DNA of 64,000 bases from Bacteroidales bacterium. GTDB taxonomy: Bacteria > Bacteroidota > Bacteroidia > Bacteroidales > G3-4614. The position numbers and the translations under genes were made by a program. Below, piece by piece: positions 1 to 9,260 of this stretch; position 1 is the stretch's first letter; each line of letters begins with the position of its first letter. The notes below the pieces were generated by a model. It was given only the letters and a program-made list of their open reading frames with translations, was not told the DNA's origin and ran no database searches. Where the stretch lies: positions 35,097 through 99,096 of the forward strand of contig JAFYPQ010000020.1 of the NCBI GenBank assembly GCA_017559955.1, given 5' to 3'.

Positions 1-1146
1 GTAGTACTCGATATCCTCTGGTGCATCATGAGTTTTTAGATAGTTATCATAAATTACTTGGTGGATAAATCCTGTATAACCTGTCCAATTATCCTCTGGT
101 TGTGGATCAGACAATGCTATATGGAATGAGAAGTTAGGGAACTCACGCTCTATTGCACGGAAATCTTCTTCGTAGAATATCTCACGACGTGAACGAGCTC
201 CATACCAATATGATATTTTACGATCGGTTGTTTTTAATGTATGGAATAGATGCAATAGGTGAGAACGTAATGGAGCCATACCTGCTCCTCCTCCGATATA
301 TAACATTTCTCGTTTTGTATCAAGAATGTGGAAATCTCCGTAAGGACCTGATACTGTTACTTTATCGCCAGGTTTACGTGAGAAGATATATGATGAGCAT
401 ATACCGGGATTGATTCCTGCAGCCCATGTTCCTGTTGAACGATCAAATGGAGGAGTTGCAATACGGATGTTCAACATAACGATATTTCCCTCAGCAGGGT
501 GGTTAGCCATTGAGTATGCACGGTATGTCTCTTCTGTGTTTTTAGAAACAAGTCCCCACATTTTGAATTTGTCCCACTCATCACGGAATTTCTCATCGAT
601 ATCCATATCGGCAAAGTTAGCCTCATATTTAGGTACGTCGATTTGAATGTAGCTACCTGATTTGAAATCAAGTATTTCGCCTTCGGGCAACTTAACAACA
701 AACTCTTTAATGAATGATGCAACATTGTTATTTGACACAACCTCGCACTCCCATTTCTTAATTCCAAGAACCTCTTGAGGTATTTTTACCTCCATATCGT
801 TTTTAACTTTCACCTGACAAGCCAAACGATAGTTCTCTTTTATCTGTTTGCGATTGAAGAATCCTACCTCAGTTGGAAGTATTTCGCCTCCGCCCTCTTC
901 TACTTGACATTTACACATACCGCAGTTTCCTTGTCCTCCACAAGCAGATGGCAAGAATACTTTATCCTCTGCCATCACATTAAGCAAACTTGAACCTGCA
1001 GATGTTACAATCTTTCTCTCTGAATTTATACTTACTGTTACATCGCCCGATTGTACCAATTTTGCTTTGGCAACCAACAATATTGCAACCAAAAGCAAAA
1101 TTATTATCAAGAATATTATAACAGCTGAAAAAATTGTCAACTCCAT
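1..1146 (-). CDS. nqrF: Na+-translocating NADH:quinone reductase subunit F (3'-truncated by window edge)
   Basis: NqrF is the NADH-oxidising entry subunit of Na+-NQR at the inner membrane: FAD takes a hydride from NADH and passes electrons to a 2Fe-2S centre. The 382 visible residues begin with one membrane helix (about 5-27). A plant-type ferredoxin domain follows with the cluster cysteines C69, C75, C78 and C110. After that comes a FAD-binding and NAD-binding reductase module containing the flavin motif RAYS and the GGGAGMAPL nucleotide-binding loop. The ATG at 1146 lies 26 bases after the nqrE stop, so it is the last gene of the operon. About 40 C-terminal residues are missing beyond base 1, judged from the usual family length of about 420. 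No internal stop is present. Confidence 0.97.
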   Translation of the reverse strand, partial: MELTIFSAVIIFLIIILLLVAILLVAKAKLVQSGDVTVSINSERKIVTSAGSSLLNVMAEDKVFLPSACGGQGNCGMCKCQVEEGGGEILPTEVGFFNRKQIKENYRLACQVKVKNDMEVKIPQEVLGIKKWECEVVSNNNVASFIKEFVVKLPEGEILDFKSGSYIQIDVPKYEANFADMDIDEKFRDEWDKFKMWGLVSKNTEETYRAYSMANHPAEGNIVMLNIRIATPPFDRSTGTWAAGINPGICSSYIFSRKPGDKVTVSGPYGDFHILDTKREMLYIGGGAGMAPLRSHLLHLFHTLKTTDRKISYWYGARSRREIFYEEDFRAIEREFPNFSFHIALSDPQPEDNWTGYTGFIHQVIYDNYLKTHDAPEDIEYY

Positions 1147-1172
1147 ATGTATAATATTTTATTCGTTCGTTA

Positions 1173-1781
1173 TTAAAGTTTTATTCCCAAGAAGCTCATA
1201 AATGCAATACCCATCAAACCTGTTACAATAAAGGTTATACCTATTCCACGAAGAGGTTTGGGAACATTTGAATAAGCCATTTTCTCACGTATGGCAGCAA
1301 TACCTACAATTGCCAACCACCAACCTATACCAGAGCCAAGCCCATAAGCAGTTGCTTCACCAATATTTACAAACTCTTTTTGTTGCATAAATAATGCACC
1401 TCCTAAAATTGCACAGTTTACAGCAATAAGAGGCAAGAATATACCAAGTTGGTTATATAGTGAAGGAGAATATTTCTCGATAATCATCTCCAACAATTGC
1501 ACAATTGAAGCAATTACAGCAATAAACAGAATTAATGACAAGAAGCTTAAATCAACACCTTCTATTCCAAGCCATTTCAAAGCTCCTGCTTTTAATATAT
1601 AGTTCTCAAGTAAATAGTTTACAGGAAGGGTTACGGCAAGCACAAAGGTTACTGCTATACCTAATCCCATTGCTGTTTTTACATTCTTTGATACTGCCAA
1701 GTAAGAACACATTCCTAAGAAGTAGGCAAATACCATATTATCTATAAATATAGACTTTATAAAGAGATTTAGGGTTTCCAT
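1173..1781 (-). CDS. nqrE: Na+-translocating NADH:quinone reductase subunit E
   Basis: NqrE is an integral membrane subunit of Na+-NQR, homologous to RnfA. Together with NqrD it forms the pseudo-symmetric pair that holds an iron centre and part of the sodium path. The 202-residue protein is almost entirely hydrophobic, with about six membrane helices. It keeps the family segments near its start ([18 protein letters not shown]) and in the middle ([16 protein letters not shown]), each carrying a conserved cysteine. Length is normal for NqrE. It starts at an ATG 21 bases after the nqrD stop and is followed by nqrF, in the standard nqrABCDEF order. Confidence 0.97.
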   Translation of the reverse strand: METLNLFIKSIFIDNMVFAYFLGMCSYLAVSKNVKTAMGLGIAVTFVLAVTLPVNYLLENYILKAGALKWLGIEGVDLSFLSLILFIAVIASIVQLLEMIIEKYSPSLYNQLGIFLPLIAVNCAILGGALFMQQKEFVNIGEATAYGLGSGIGWWLAIVGIAAIREKMAYSNVPKPLRGIGITFIVTGLMGIAFMSFLGIKL

Positions 1782-1802
1782 GTTTTCTTAATCTTTACGC
1801 TT

Positions 1803-2429
1803 TTATTTTTCTTGTAAATCTTTATTATATGCTCGGTGTGCCCAAATTATACAACCAGCTACAATCAATGCCATAGGAGGTAAAATCATCAATCCGTTGT
1901 TTTCATACCCTATTGAGTATAAACCGATCTTTTCAATAATAGGATAACCAAATAGAGTTCCTGAACCTAACAACTCACGGAAGAATGCTATTACTATCAA
2001 TACCAATCCATATCCAAGACCATTTCCTACTCCATCCAAGAAAGATTGCCATGGTCCGTTACCCATTGCAAAAGCCTCTAAGCGTCCCATAAGGATACAG
2101 TTGGTAATAATCAATCCGATAAATACCGACAACTGTTTACTTACATCATAAACGTATGCCTTTAACACTTGATCTACGATGATTACAAGTGCCGCAACTA
2201 CCACCAACTGAACGATAATACGTATGCTGTTAGGAATTGTGTTACGCAACAACGATATAATTACATTGGCAAACGCCAGCACTGCAGTTACAGATATTGC
2301 CATTACAAATGCAGGCTCTAATTTTGCTGTTACCGCAAGAGCAGAACAGATACCAAGCACCTGTACTAATACAGGGTTATTTTTTGATAATGGACCTAAC
2401 AAGGTCTCTTTTGTCTTTTTTGATAACAT
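1803..2429 (-). CDS. nqrD: Na+-translocating NADH:quinone reductase subunit D
   Basis: NqrD is the partner of NqrE in the membrane core of Na+-NQR and is related to RnfE. The 208 residues form about six membrane helices. The protein contains the conserved segments [10 protein letters not shown] and [15 protein letters not shown], whose cysteines are thought to bind the intramembrane iron centre. Length and N-terminal [14 protein letters not shown] region are typical. The gene starts 4 bases after the nqrC stop, which suggests translational coupling within the operon. Confidence 0.97.
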   Translation of the reverse strand: MLSKKTKETLLGPLSKNNPVLVQVLGICSALAVTAKLEPAFVMAISVTAVLAFANVIISLLRNTIPNSIRIIVQLVVVAALVIIVDQVLKAYVYDVSKQLSVFIGLIITNCILMGRLEAFAMGNGPWQSFLDGVGNGLGYGLVLIVIAFFRELLGSGTLFGYPIIEKIGLYSIGYENNGLMILPPMALIVAGCIIWAHRAYNKDLQEK

Positions 2430-2433
2430 ATTC

Positions 2434-3147
2434 TTATTCCCCCTGATTATTTGTTAATGATTTGAAGAATGTCTCATATGGAGCAAAAGAGTTCTCAATC
2501 ATAGCCGAAACTCCTTGACTTGTAATAGTACCTCCGGTAATTGCATCAACTTGATCTGCTTTATTAGATGATTTTTGACCGGCTTTTAAAACCTCAACAG
2601 ATTTAAAACAGCCATCTTTAAAGAAGTTTTTACCTACGAATTTTTTACGGAAATCAGGCTTATCAATCTCAGCACCTAATCCGGGAGTTTCTCCTTTGTG
2701 TGCAAAGTATGCTCCATATATAGTGCTTCCGTTGTCATCTAATGAGATGTATCCCCAAATAGGGCCCCATAATCCTGCACCATACATTGGTATTATATAT
2801 TTTTTAGCTCCATTAATTTCGGCAACAAATACAGGTAATTTACGCTCCTCGGCATTAAGTTTAACTTGTGCCGCAACATTTACATCAAATACTTCGCCTT
2901 TAACCGGATTTCCTTTCGCATCTATTACGCACGATTCTTTAGTAATATATTTTTCATACTCGGCTTTTGCATTATCAGCTGTTGCCTCAACACCGATTGA
3001 AGCCAAGATTTGTTTCATTTTGTCTGTCTCAACATTTTTTTGTTGAGCATCTTTTAAACTCATAGCTGTAAAAGCAAGAGCCGCAGCTACAACTATAACC
3101 ATTACAGATGCATATACTATAGTATATACGTTTGATTGCTTATTCAT
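2434..3147 (-). CDS. nqrC: Na+-translocating NADH:quinone reductase subunit C
   Basis: NqrC carries a covalently bound FMN on the periplasmic side of Na+-NQR and relays electrons toward NqrB. A single N-terminal membrane helix (about 7-29) precedes the FMN-binding domain. The flavinylation site is seen as [10 protein letters not shown] at residues 201-210; by homology the FMN is attached by a phosphoester to Thr207. The family consensus is SGAT, so this copy has Gly where Ala is usual, but the threonine is kept. At 237 residues it is of normal length. Its ATG overlaps the last base of nqrB, so the two are translationally coupled. A flavin transferase (ApbE) is needed for attachment and is not in this window. 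Confidence 0.97.
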   Translation of the reverse strand: MNKQSNVYTIVYASVMVIVVAAALAFTAMSLKDAQQKNVETDKMKQILASIGVEATADNAKAEYEKYITKESCVIDAKGNPVKGEVFDVNVAAQVKLNAEERKLPVFVAEINGAKKYIIPMYGAGLWGPIWGYISLDDNGSTIYGAYFAHKGETPGLGAEIDKPDFRKKFVGKNFFKDGCFKSVEVLKAGQKSSNKADQVDAITGGTITSQGVSAMIENSFAPYETFFKSLTNNQGE

Positions 3148-4382
3148 TATACGGTTCCTCCTTTCTTTGCACGTTTTAAACGACGTTTTATGTTACTTCC
3201 AACAACAAAGTAGTCAATCAATGGAGCAAACACGTTCATTAGCAATACTGCCAACATTGCACCTTCGGGATAACCATTGTTATATATACGTATTACTATA
3301 GTTATCGCTCCGATTAAGAATCCATAAATGTATTTTCCTACATTTGTTCTTGCTCCTGTTACTGGGTCGGTTGCCATAAATACTGCAGCAAATGCAAATC
3401 CTCCCAAACAGATATGATCAAATGGAGTTACGAACGAACCGGGATAAGTTGCAGATGCAAATGTATTAGCCAAAAGTGCCATTGCCAAACCTCCTGCAAA
3501 TACCGATAGCATAATTCTCCAACTTGCAATTCCTGTAAACAACAATATTGCGGCACCGATAAGGATTGCAAGAGTTGATGTTTCACCAATTGAACCAGGA
3601 ATTAAACCTAAGAAGTAATCCCAAGTTGTGATTTCAGTGTAATTTCCAACTGCATCAGGTACTGTATTAGTTAATTGAACTGTCCCTGATGTTTGAGTTG
3701 CCAATTGTCCAAGAGGAGTTGCTCCCGTAAATCCCTTAACTACGTTTCCTGCTCCCATTCCAAATGTATCTGATATACGAACAAACACGCTGTCTCCCGA
3801 CATTTTTGAGGGGTATGCAAAGAATAGGAACGCACGAGTAATAAGTGCCACGTTGAAGATATTCATTCCTGTTCCACCGAATATCTCTTTAGCAAAGATT
3901 ACTGCAAACGCTGTAGCTACGGCAATCATCCACAATGGAGTATCAACCGGAACAATCATAGGTATCAACATACCTGACACCAAGAATCCCTCTTGTATTT
4001 CGTGTCCTCGTAATTGAGCCGATATAAACTCAATTCCCAATCCAACAACATACGAAACAACAATTTTAGGCAATACGGCTAAAAATCCGTACAAGAATGT
4101 TGTAAAGAAACTTGTTGCTTCAAGTTGGCCTATTGCCAAATAGTGTTGATAACCCACATTATACATACCAAACAACAAAGCCGGCAATAATGCAAGTATA
4201 ACAACAGTCATTGTTCTCTTACTATCTATTGAATCGTGAACATGCACTCCCGATTTTGATGTTGTATTGGGAACAAATAGAAATGTCTCAAACCCTTCGA
4301 ATACCGATTGAAACTTTGCAAACTTTCCTCCGGGCTCGAAATTAGGTTTAATCTTGTCGATATATTTTCTTAATTTCTTCAT
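3147..4382 (-). CDS. nqrB: Na+-translocating NADH:quinone reductase subunit B
   Basis: NqrB is the largest membrane subunit of Na+-NQR. It binds a covalent FMN and riboflavin and is the main candidate for quinone reduction and sodium transport. The 411-residue protein has an N-terminal cytoplasmic segment, then about ten membrane helices. The flavinylation motif TGAT is at about residues 219-222, with Thr222 the expected attachment site. I place the start at the ATG at 4382 (MKKLRKYIDKI), which matches the family N-terminus; the longer reading begins at a TTG codon 9 bases upstream. The gene follows nqrA by 22 bases. Confidence 0.96.
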   Translation of the reverse strand: MKKLRKYIDKIKPNFEPGGKFAKFQSVFEGFETFLFVPNTTSKSGVHVHDSIDSKRTMTVVILALLPALLFGMYNVGYQHYLAIGQLEATSFFTTFLYGFLAVLPKIVVSYVVGLGIEFISAQLRGHEIQEGFLVSGMLIPMIVPVDTPLWMIAVATAFAVIFAKEIFGGTGMNIFNVALITRAFLFFAYPSKMSGDSVFVRISDTFGMGAGNVVKGFTGATPLGQLATQTSGTVQLTNTVPDAVGNYTEITTWDYFLGLIPGSIGETSTLAILIGAAILLFTGIASWRIMLSVFAGGLAMALLANTFASATYPGSFVTPFDHICLGGFAFAAVFMATDPVTGARTNVGKYIYGFLIGAITIVIRIYNNGYPEGAMLAVLLMNVFAPLIDYFVVGSNIKRRLKRAKKGGTV

Positions 4383-4404
4383 ATTGTGCAATTAATATTC
4401 CTTA

Positions 4405-5754
4405 TTAGTTCATCTCTTTCATTAGAGCATCCAATCCATTGCGAATTATTTGTTGCAATGGGAGTTTCGATGTATCAACAAACTCACATAGAGCAAAATC
4501 TTCGGGAGCCACCTCATATATACCAAGGTTCTCCATTTTATCTATATCGAATGCTATTACTGCTTTCACCAAGAACTCGGGAAGTATATCCATTGGGAAT
4601 ACACTGTCGTACTCGCCCGACATTATTATACCACGCTCTCCTCCACGCAAACGTGCGTCGATGTTGTATTTTTTGTTTTTACCAAACAACCAAGAGAAAT
4701 ATGTACGGCTTACGCTGAATTTACCACATCCGGGAGTAGCCCAACCTACAAACTCGTTGCAATCGTCTCCTTCGGGGATGATTGTTACCTGTTTTGAGTA
4801 TGCACGAAGATAATCCTCTGCAGAAACTTTTGTTCCTGTCAATACATTTCCGCTAATTATGCGTTGATTGTAATCAGCCTCTTTAATATTTGATGATATA
4901 ATTGAAGAGATTGATGCTCCCATTACTGTTTTTACATATACGGGAGTTTTCACCTCAGAACCCGCAAGAGTTATAATGCGAGAGAAATCGAGTTTTCCTG
5001 TTGCAAACAATCGTCCAATTAAAAGCAAATCAAATGCAGATAGTGTCCAAACAACCTCTCCTTTGTTTACTGGAGCAATATTTGCTATTTGCACTCCAAC
5101 GTTTCCTGCAGGGTGAACACCTTTAAACTTAACGATTTGGCAACCTGTCAATGCTAATTGACTATCGGCTTTAACTCCTACATAAACTTTTCCTGATGTT
5201 AATTTCGCAAGAGCATCGATACCTGCTTGAAGAGCTTTTCCCTCACCTTTTGCAACAAACTCAAAGTCGGGAGCCAAAGGAGCAGAATCAAACGCTGTTA
5301 CAAATATATCACGAGGTGCTACCTCAGGATTTGCTATAACATCGTATGGACGTTGTTTAATGAAGGCAAACAATCCACTCTCCAATAGAGTATCTTTGAT
5401 TGCTTGAGGCTCCATTTTATTTACATCAAGAGATTCAAACTTAACGGCATCAAACTTATCGTCCGATTTTACTACTATTTCTAACACTTTTCGTCGCTCT
5501 CCACGATTAATTGCCTCAACTGTTCCACTGACAGGCGACACAAATTTAATCTCGGGGCGATTTTTATCGCACATAAGCGGTGTTCCAACTTTTACTTCAT
5601 CACCACTCTTTACCAATATTTTTGGAACTACTCCATGGAAATCATCAGGCACAATGGCATACATCTCTGCCTTAGCAGCAGGTTGTATATTTTTTGTAGC
5701 CTCTCCTACCAATGGAATATCCAATCCTCTTTTTATTTTTACTAAATCTGCCAT
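4405..5754 (-). CDS. nqrA: Na+-translocating NADH:quinone reductase subunit A
   Basis: NqrA is the soluble cytoplasmic subunit of Na+-NQR, associated with ubiquinone or menaquinone binding and docking on NqrB. The 449-residue protein begins with the family signature IKRGLDIPLVGE. It then has the biotin-like hammerhead fold (residues about 30-90, with VSPVSGTVEAI) and the C-terminal region typical of NqrA. It is the first gene of the nqrABCDEF operon, with an ATG at 5754 about 29 bases downstream of a Bacteroidetes -7 element at 5783-5790. Confidence 0.97.
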   Translation of the reverse strand: MADLVKIKRGLDIPLVGEATKNIQPAAKAEMYAIVPDDFHGVVPKILVKSGDEVKVGTPLMCDKNRPEIKFVSPVSGTVEAINRGERRKVLEIVVKSDDKFDAVKFESLDVNKMEPQAIKDTLLESGLFAFIKQRPYDVIANPEVAPRDIFVTAFDSAPLAPDFEFVAKGEGKALQAGIDALAKLTSGKVYVGVKADSQLALTGCQIVKFKGVHPAGNVGVQIANIAPVNKGEVVWTLSAFDLLLIGRLFATGKLDFSRIITLAGSEVKTPVYVKTVMGASISSIISSNIKEADYNQRIISGNVLTGTKVSAEDYLRAYSKQVTIIPEGDDCNEFVGWATPGCGKFSVSRTYFSWLFGKNKKYNIDARLRGGERGIIMSGEYDSVFPMDILPEFLVKAVIAFDIDKMENLGIYEVAPEDFALCEFVDTSKLPLQQIIRNGLDALMKEMN

Positions 5755-5782
5755 ATTTTAACAACGGATTTTTTACCAAGTG

Positions 5783-5790
5783 CAAAGTTA
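5783..5790 (-). promoter_or_regulatory. Putative -7 element of the nqr operon promoter
   Basis: On the minus strand the sequence reads TAACTTTG, a match to the Bacteroidetes TAnnTTTG element, 28 bases before the nqrA ATG. No good -33 TTTG is seen at the usual spacing. The call rests on the -7 box and its position alone. Confidence 0.55.
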
Positions 5791-6102
5791 CAACTTTTTG
5801 TTATAATATATATAATAATTAGAGAAAAAAATCTTTAATAACATAAATTACTGATTTCCCATTAAATAAGAAATCCAAAAAGAGACTATTATTCTCAAAA
5901 TAGCAATTAATGAGTAATAAATCCTATTGCTCAAATTTCTATTAAATAGATAAATTATCATATCATTATGTTATTAATTGTAGATTTTTAGAAACAAAAT
6001 GAAACTTTAGTTGAGTGGAATAAATGATTTACTTTTTAAACTTTTAATATCATTTATACTCTAAAACAAAAAACAGTTCGTTTATGTATCGAATTTATTT
6101 TA
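5791..6102. other. AT-rich divergent intergenic region between nqrA and folB
   Basis: This stretch separates the divergent nqr operon and folB. It is strongly AT-rich and has several weak short inverted repeats, such as GATTTC with GAAATC near 5852-5874. I find no ORF, tRNA or recognisable riboswitch. It probably holds upstream promoter and regulator sites. Confidence 0.5.
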
Positions 6103-6110
6103 TAAATTTG
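6103..6110 (+). promoter_or_regulatory. Putative -7 element for folB
   Basis: TAAATTTG matches TAnnTTTG. Transcription would begin about 7 bases downstream, after the TTG codon at 6113. This supports the ATG at 6140 as the folB start. Confidence 0.5.
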
Positions 6111-6139
6111 TATTGAGTATTCTTATACAGACACAACCA

Positions 6140-6493
6140 ATGGAGAGCTACATAGAACTAAAGGAGATTAAAATTCACGCTTACCATGGCGTCGACAAAC
6201 AAGAGAGATTAGTTGGCAACGACTACATTGTAAGAGTCAAAGTAAAATTCGACATATCCGCAGCAGCAAAAAGCGACTCGGTAAACGACACTATAAACTA
6301 TGCCGATATATACGATGTTGTTAAATGCGAAATGAGCATTGCATCAAACCTTTTGGAGTGCGTGGTTTATCGTATTGCCAATTCTATTAAAAGCAATTTC
6401 CCTTCAGTAGAAGGCGGAGAAGTTGAGGTAATAAAAATCAAACCACCAATTGCAGGAGATGTTACAGGAGCGGCAGTTTCTGTTAGTTTTTAA
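6140..6493 (+). CDS. folB: Dihydroneopterin aldolase
   Basis: FolB cleaves 7,8-dihydroneopterin to 6-hydroxymethyl-7,8-dihydropterin and glycolaldehyde in folate synthesis. The 117-residue product has the usual length of about 120. It shows the N-terminal IELKEIKIHAYHGV segment, the glutamate-rich QERLVGNDYIV strand, and the C-terminal KIKPP motif with the catalytic lysine. I chose the ATG at 6140 (MESYIEL), because the longer TTG start at 6113 would lie at the predicted transcription start. It stands alone rather than in a folate operon. The sequence after its stop is an intergenic repeat with a small hairpin. Confidence 0.93.
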   Translation: MESYIELKEIKIHAYHGVDKQERLVGNDYIVRVKVKFDISAAAKSDSVNDTINYADIYDVVKCEMSIASNLLECVVYRIANSIKSNFPSVEGGEVEVIKIKPPIAGDVTGAAVSVSF

Positions 6494-6560
6494 AATTAGA
6501 AATTAGTGCGTTGCTCCGCAACAATTAGGAATGAGGAATTAGATTATTAGCTATTAACAG
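6494..6560. repeat. ATTAG-type intergenic repeat with mini-hairpin
   Basis: Short direct repeats of the form AATTAGAAATTAG and AATTAGGAATGAGGAATTAG flank a small GC-rich hairpin, GTTGC-TCC-GCAAC, at 6510-6522. Related repeat tracts occur at 7860, 9088, 9261, 9345, 9457 and 14322, always between genes. Confidence 0.6.
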
Positions 6561-6566
6561 CCAACA

Positions 6567-7859
6567 ATGTTTGTTTTGAAAATTATGAGATTTTTACGAT
6601 ACATATTTTTTATTACCACTTGCTTGTTGTGCAATATTGCAGTTGCTCAAAACAAGCCTTATCGTACTGCAAGTTTAGACAGCCGTATCCACTCGCTCAA
6701 AATCGAGTCGGGAAACGGATTTATGTATCCTCCTGTCATAAGACTCAACTCCGATGATTTTGTAAACATATCGTTCGACCTGTTTGAAGCCGAGCATCAA
6801 GATTTAAGCTACAGCATTATTCATTGCAACGCCAATTGGCAACCCTCTATGTTATCATCCATAGAGTATATCGATGGATTTGACATTCAGGAGGTTTACG
6901 ATTGGGCGTTATCATTTAATACTTTTCAAGAGTATGTAAACTATCGAATAACTCTACCGAACGATGATATTCAATTTAAGAAATCGGGCAATTATGCCGT
7001 GGTGGTGTATCCTCAAAACGAGAGAGAAAGGCCTATACTATATGCCTGTTTTATGGTAAGCGAAGAGTCCGTAAAAATTAATTGCTCCGCAACCTCTCGT
7101 ACCGACAAAGGATTTGCCGACAACTACCAACAGGTATCATTCAGAATAGATCGCAACGACTACGACATAGTAAATCCGACAAGCGATTTAAAAATATATG
7201 TAATGCAAAACAACAGACTCGACAATATGGTATACGTTCAAGCACCACAATACTTCAACCGCAACGAGATAGTATACGAACACAATCCGAAGCTTATCTT
7301 TGATGCAGGAAACGAGTATCGTCGTTTTGAGATGGTAAGCACAAAATATAAAGGTATGGGCGTTGATAAGCTCTCCCATTTCGACCCATATTATCACGCC
7401 GTATTAGAGAAAGATTACCCGAGAGAAAACAGAGGATATACTTATGACGAGACACAACACGGACGATATATTGTAAGAGAGACTGATTACGAAGAGGATA
7501 GTGATACCCAAGCCGACTATTTTGTTGTTCACTTTTCGTTGGACGCAAGTGAGAGACTACTTCCCGAAGGAGATATTTATATCGACGGAGAGCTGAGTGA
7601 ATATCGTTTCAGCGATAACAATCGAATGTTGCGTAACCCCGAAACCGGTATGTTCGAAAAAATAATGCTTCTTAAACAGGGAGCATACAACTACCAATAT
7701 CTGTTTGTCCCGAAAGGAGAAGGTATCGGCAAAGCTTCTGTAATTGAGGGCAATAAATACGAGACTCAAAACGAATACAGAGTTAACGTATATCACAGAG
7801 TTCCCGGTGAGCGTTATGACCGTTTGATTGGTACAGGAAGGTGCATTTCTGATAGATAG
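6567..7859 (+). CDS. Type IX secretion system plug-domain protein (DUF5103 family)
   Basis: The product resembles the DUF5103 family, now linked to the plug component of the T9SS translocon, which closes the SprA (Sov) channel on the periplasmic side. Here this is inferred from family resemblance and not from a decisive motif. The 430-residue protein has a signal peptide (about residues 7-27, ending near VAQNK). The N-terminal domain contains PPVIRLNSDDFVNISFDL and SIIHCNANWQPS, followed by beta-rich repeats. A second possible start is the ATG at 6585 (MRFLRYIFF), which gives a tighter signal peptide. Other T9SS-related genes in the window (PorE-like, a sorting-domain cargo, a gingipain-like protease) support the assignment. 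Confidence 0.8.
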   Translation: MFVLKIMRFLRYIFFITTCLLCNIAVAQNKPYRTASLDSRIHSLKIESGNGFMYPPVIRLNSDDFVNISFDLFEAEHQDLSYSIIHCNANWQPSMLSSIEYIDGFDIQEVYDWALSFNTFQEYVNYRITLPNDDIQFKKSGNYAVVVYPQNERERPILYACFMVSEESVKINCSATSRTDKGFADNYQQVSFRIDRNDYDIVNPTSDLKIYVMQNNRLDNMVYVQAPQYFNRNEIVYEHNPKLIFDAGNEYRRFEMVSTKYKGMGVDKLSHFDPYYHAVLEKDYPRENRGYTYDETQHGRYIVRETDYEEDSDTQADYFVVHFSLDASERLLPEGDIYIDGELSEYRFSDNNRMLRNPETGMFEKIMLLKQGAYNYQYLFVPKGEGIGKASVIEGNKYETQNEYRVNVYHRVPGERYDRLIGTGRCISDR

Positions 7860-7920
7860 TTATTAGTTGTTAGAAGAATTATAACTACTACGGTGCGAAG
7901 CACCAACCAACAACTGATAA
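7860..7920. repeat. TTAGTTG-type intergenic repeat with mini-hairpin
   Basis: The segment carries TATTAGTTGTTAG on the left and the inverted form CAACAACTGAT on the right. Between them is a perfect 5-bp hairpin, GGTGC-GAA-GCACC, at 7892-7904. It belongs to the same loose family as the repeats around tRNA-Arg. Confidence 0.6.
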
Positions 7921-7922
7921 AT

Positions 7923-7959
7923 AAGAATAGAGAATAGCCATTGACTATTCTCTATTCTT
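7923..7959. terminator. Bidirectional hairpin, likely terminator, overlapping a CDS end
   Basis: A perfect 15-bp stem (7923-7937 with 7945-7959) encloses a 7-base loop. It lies between convergent genes. The right arm also encodes the last residues and stop codon of the minus-strand gene at 7945-8421. No long T-tract follows, so termination strength is uncertain. Confidence 0.65.
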
Positions 7960-8421
7960 GTTTATTCTCTCCCCTACCACACGAGCTGCGATTGCTACAT
8001 ATTCGGCACAGGGGCGACGTTTGTAGTATTCTTCTGTTCTCTCACTTGGGATATGACTCTCTTTTGCATCGGCAACCAACCCCAATAGCTCACGACATAT
8101 AATCGAACCATTCTCTCGCTTAAAAGCATCTGCAAGTTCTTGTACCACTGCATAGTTCTTTGTTTTTGCCTCTCTATCATCCGGGTTTTCGGCAGAGAAC
8201 TCCTGCCCTGCAACAAGAAATGCTCCACTTACTGCTCCGCACACCTCTCTAAGGCGTCCCATTCCTCCACCCATAGGACCTGTTAATCGGGCAGCGAAGT
8301 TTTTATCTATACCGTATATATCGGCATACGCCATAAATACCGATTGACTGCAATTATAACCACTCTTAAATAAATTGCGAGCGACCTCTACCCTTGCCTC
8401 TACATCTATTTTTTCTTTCAT
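7945..8421 (-). CDS. C_GCAxxG_C_C family probable redox protein
   Basis: This small protein belongs to the C_GCAxxG_C_C family (putative redox-active or metal-binding proteins common in anaerobes), whose biochemical role is not established. The 158 residues show the family cysteines in order: a Cys in GYNCSQSV, CGAVSGA, a Cys in IICREL, and a Cys near the end in PCAEYV, with a glycine-rich GPMGGGMGR segment between. I chose the ATG at 8421 (MKEKID) over a TTG at 8430; this places the start 2 bases after the ung stop, so the two genes are probably co-transcribed. Its C-terminal codons lie within a strong hairpin. Confidence 0.88.
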   Translation of the reverse strand: MKEKIDVEARVEVARNLFKSGYNCSQSVFMAYADIYGIDKNFAARLTGPMGGGMGRLREVCGAVSGAFLVAGQEFSAENPDDREAKTKNYAVVQELADAFKRENGSIICRELLGLVADAKESHIPSERTEEYYKRRPCAEYVAIAARVVGERINKNRE

Positions 8422-8423
8422 TT

Positions 8424-9086
8424 TTACCAATTTATAGGTTCAACTCCTTTACTTACAAGGTAAGCATTTGTTTTACTAAAATGTTTATTACCAAAGAAGC
8501 CTCGATGCGCAGACAATGGCGATGGGTGAACCGAAGTTAATACAAGGTGTCGTTTGCGATCAATGAATTTACCCTTTTGTTGTGCATACGAGCCCCATAG
8601 AATAAACACCAAATTCTCTCTTTCGGTTGCCAACTTATATATTGCCGCATCAGTAAACTCTTCCCACCCCTTATTTTGGTGCGAGCCTGCCTGCCCTGCT
8701 CTTACTGTCAGTGTTGCATTTAACAACAGCACTCCTTGGTTTGCCCATCGTTGCAGGTTTCCGCTTTTGGGTTGTGGTATACCTAAATCTCCCTCTATCT
8801 CCTTAAATATATTACGTAGCGAAGGAGGAAACATTACTCCGTCGTTAACCGAGAAACATAACCCGTGTGCCTGACCCGGCTCATGATAGGGATCCTGCCC
8901 AATAATTACAACTTTTACCTTATTAAAAGGACAAGAGTCGAAAGCATTGAATATCAGTTTTGCAGGCGGATATATGGTTGTGGTAGCATATTCGTTACGC
9001 ACAAAGCTTGTAAGGAGTTCGAAGTAAGGTTTATCGAACTCTTCTTGTAAGTGCTTATGCCAGCTCTCTTCTATTTTTACGTTCAT
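8424..9086 (-). CDS. ung: Uracil-DNA glycosylase
   Basis: Family 1 UDG removes uracil from DNA to start base-excision repair. The 220-residue protein is of normal length. It shows the water-activating motif GQDPYH at residues 63-68 (catalytic Asp65) and the C-terminal [11 protein letters not shown] loop containing the catalytic His and minor-groove intercalation segment. It is the first gene of a two-gene unit with the C_GCAxxG_C_C protein downstream. Upstream are intergenic repeats and tRNA-Arg. Confidence 0.97.
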   Translation of the reverse strand: MNVKIEESWHKHLQEEFDKPYFELLTSFVRNEYATTTIYPPAKLIFNAFDSCPFNKVKVVIIGQDPYHEPGQAHGLCFSVNDGVMFPPSLRNIFKEIEGDLGIPQPKSGNLQRWANQGVLLLNATLTVRAGQAGSHQNKGWEEFTDAAIYKLATERENLVFILWGSYAQQKGKFIDRKRHLVLTSVHPSPLSAHRGFFGNKHFSKTNAYLVSKGVEPINW

Positions 9087-9087
9087 A

Positions 9088-9119
9088 TTAGTTGTTAGTT
9101 TTCAGTTGTTAGTTGTTAG
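9088..9119. repeat. TTAGTTGTTAG intergenic repeat
   Basis: About 30 bases built from repeated TTAGTTG / TTAGTTTTCAG units lie directly upstream of ung, close to the 3' end of tRNA-Arg. The same unit recurs at 9261-9290 and 9345-9374 in the same orientation. Confidence 0.6.
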
Positions 9120-9180
9120 ACAATAAAGACTAACACTACAAATAATACGATATGATAGAATTCTTCATTAAATCTTTTTG

Positions 9181-9254
9181 TGATCTCGGAGGGATTCAAA
9201 CCCTCGACCTTCAGAACCGGAATCTGACGCTCTATTCAGCTAAGCTACGAGACC
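9181..9254 (-). tRNA. tRNA-Arg (anticodon CCG)
   Basis: The minus strand folds into a full cloverleaf of 74 bases. The acceptor GGTCTCG pairs with CGAGATC (one G-U). The anticodon stem TCAGA/TCTGA encloses the loop TTCCGGT with anticodon CCG, and the T-arm contains GGTTTGAATCC. The CCA end is not encoded. A promoter with both -33 and -7 elements lies upstream at 9305-9335. Confidence 0.96.
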
Positions 9255-9260
9255 TTTTAT

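Noticed and set aside
6113..6139. Upstream TTG start for folB
   Set aside because: It lies at the predicted transcription start of the promoter at 6103-6110; the ATG at 6140 gives the family N-terminus.
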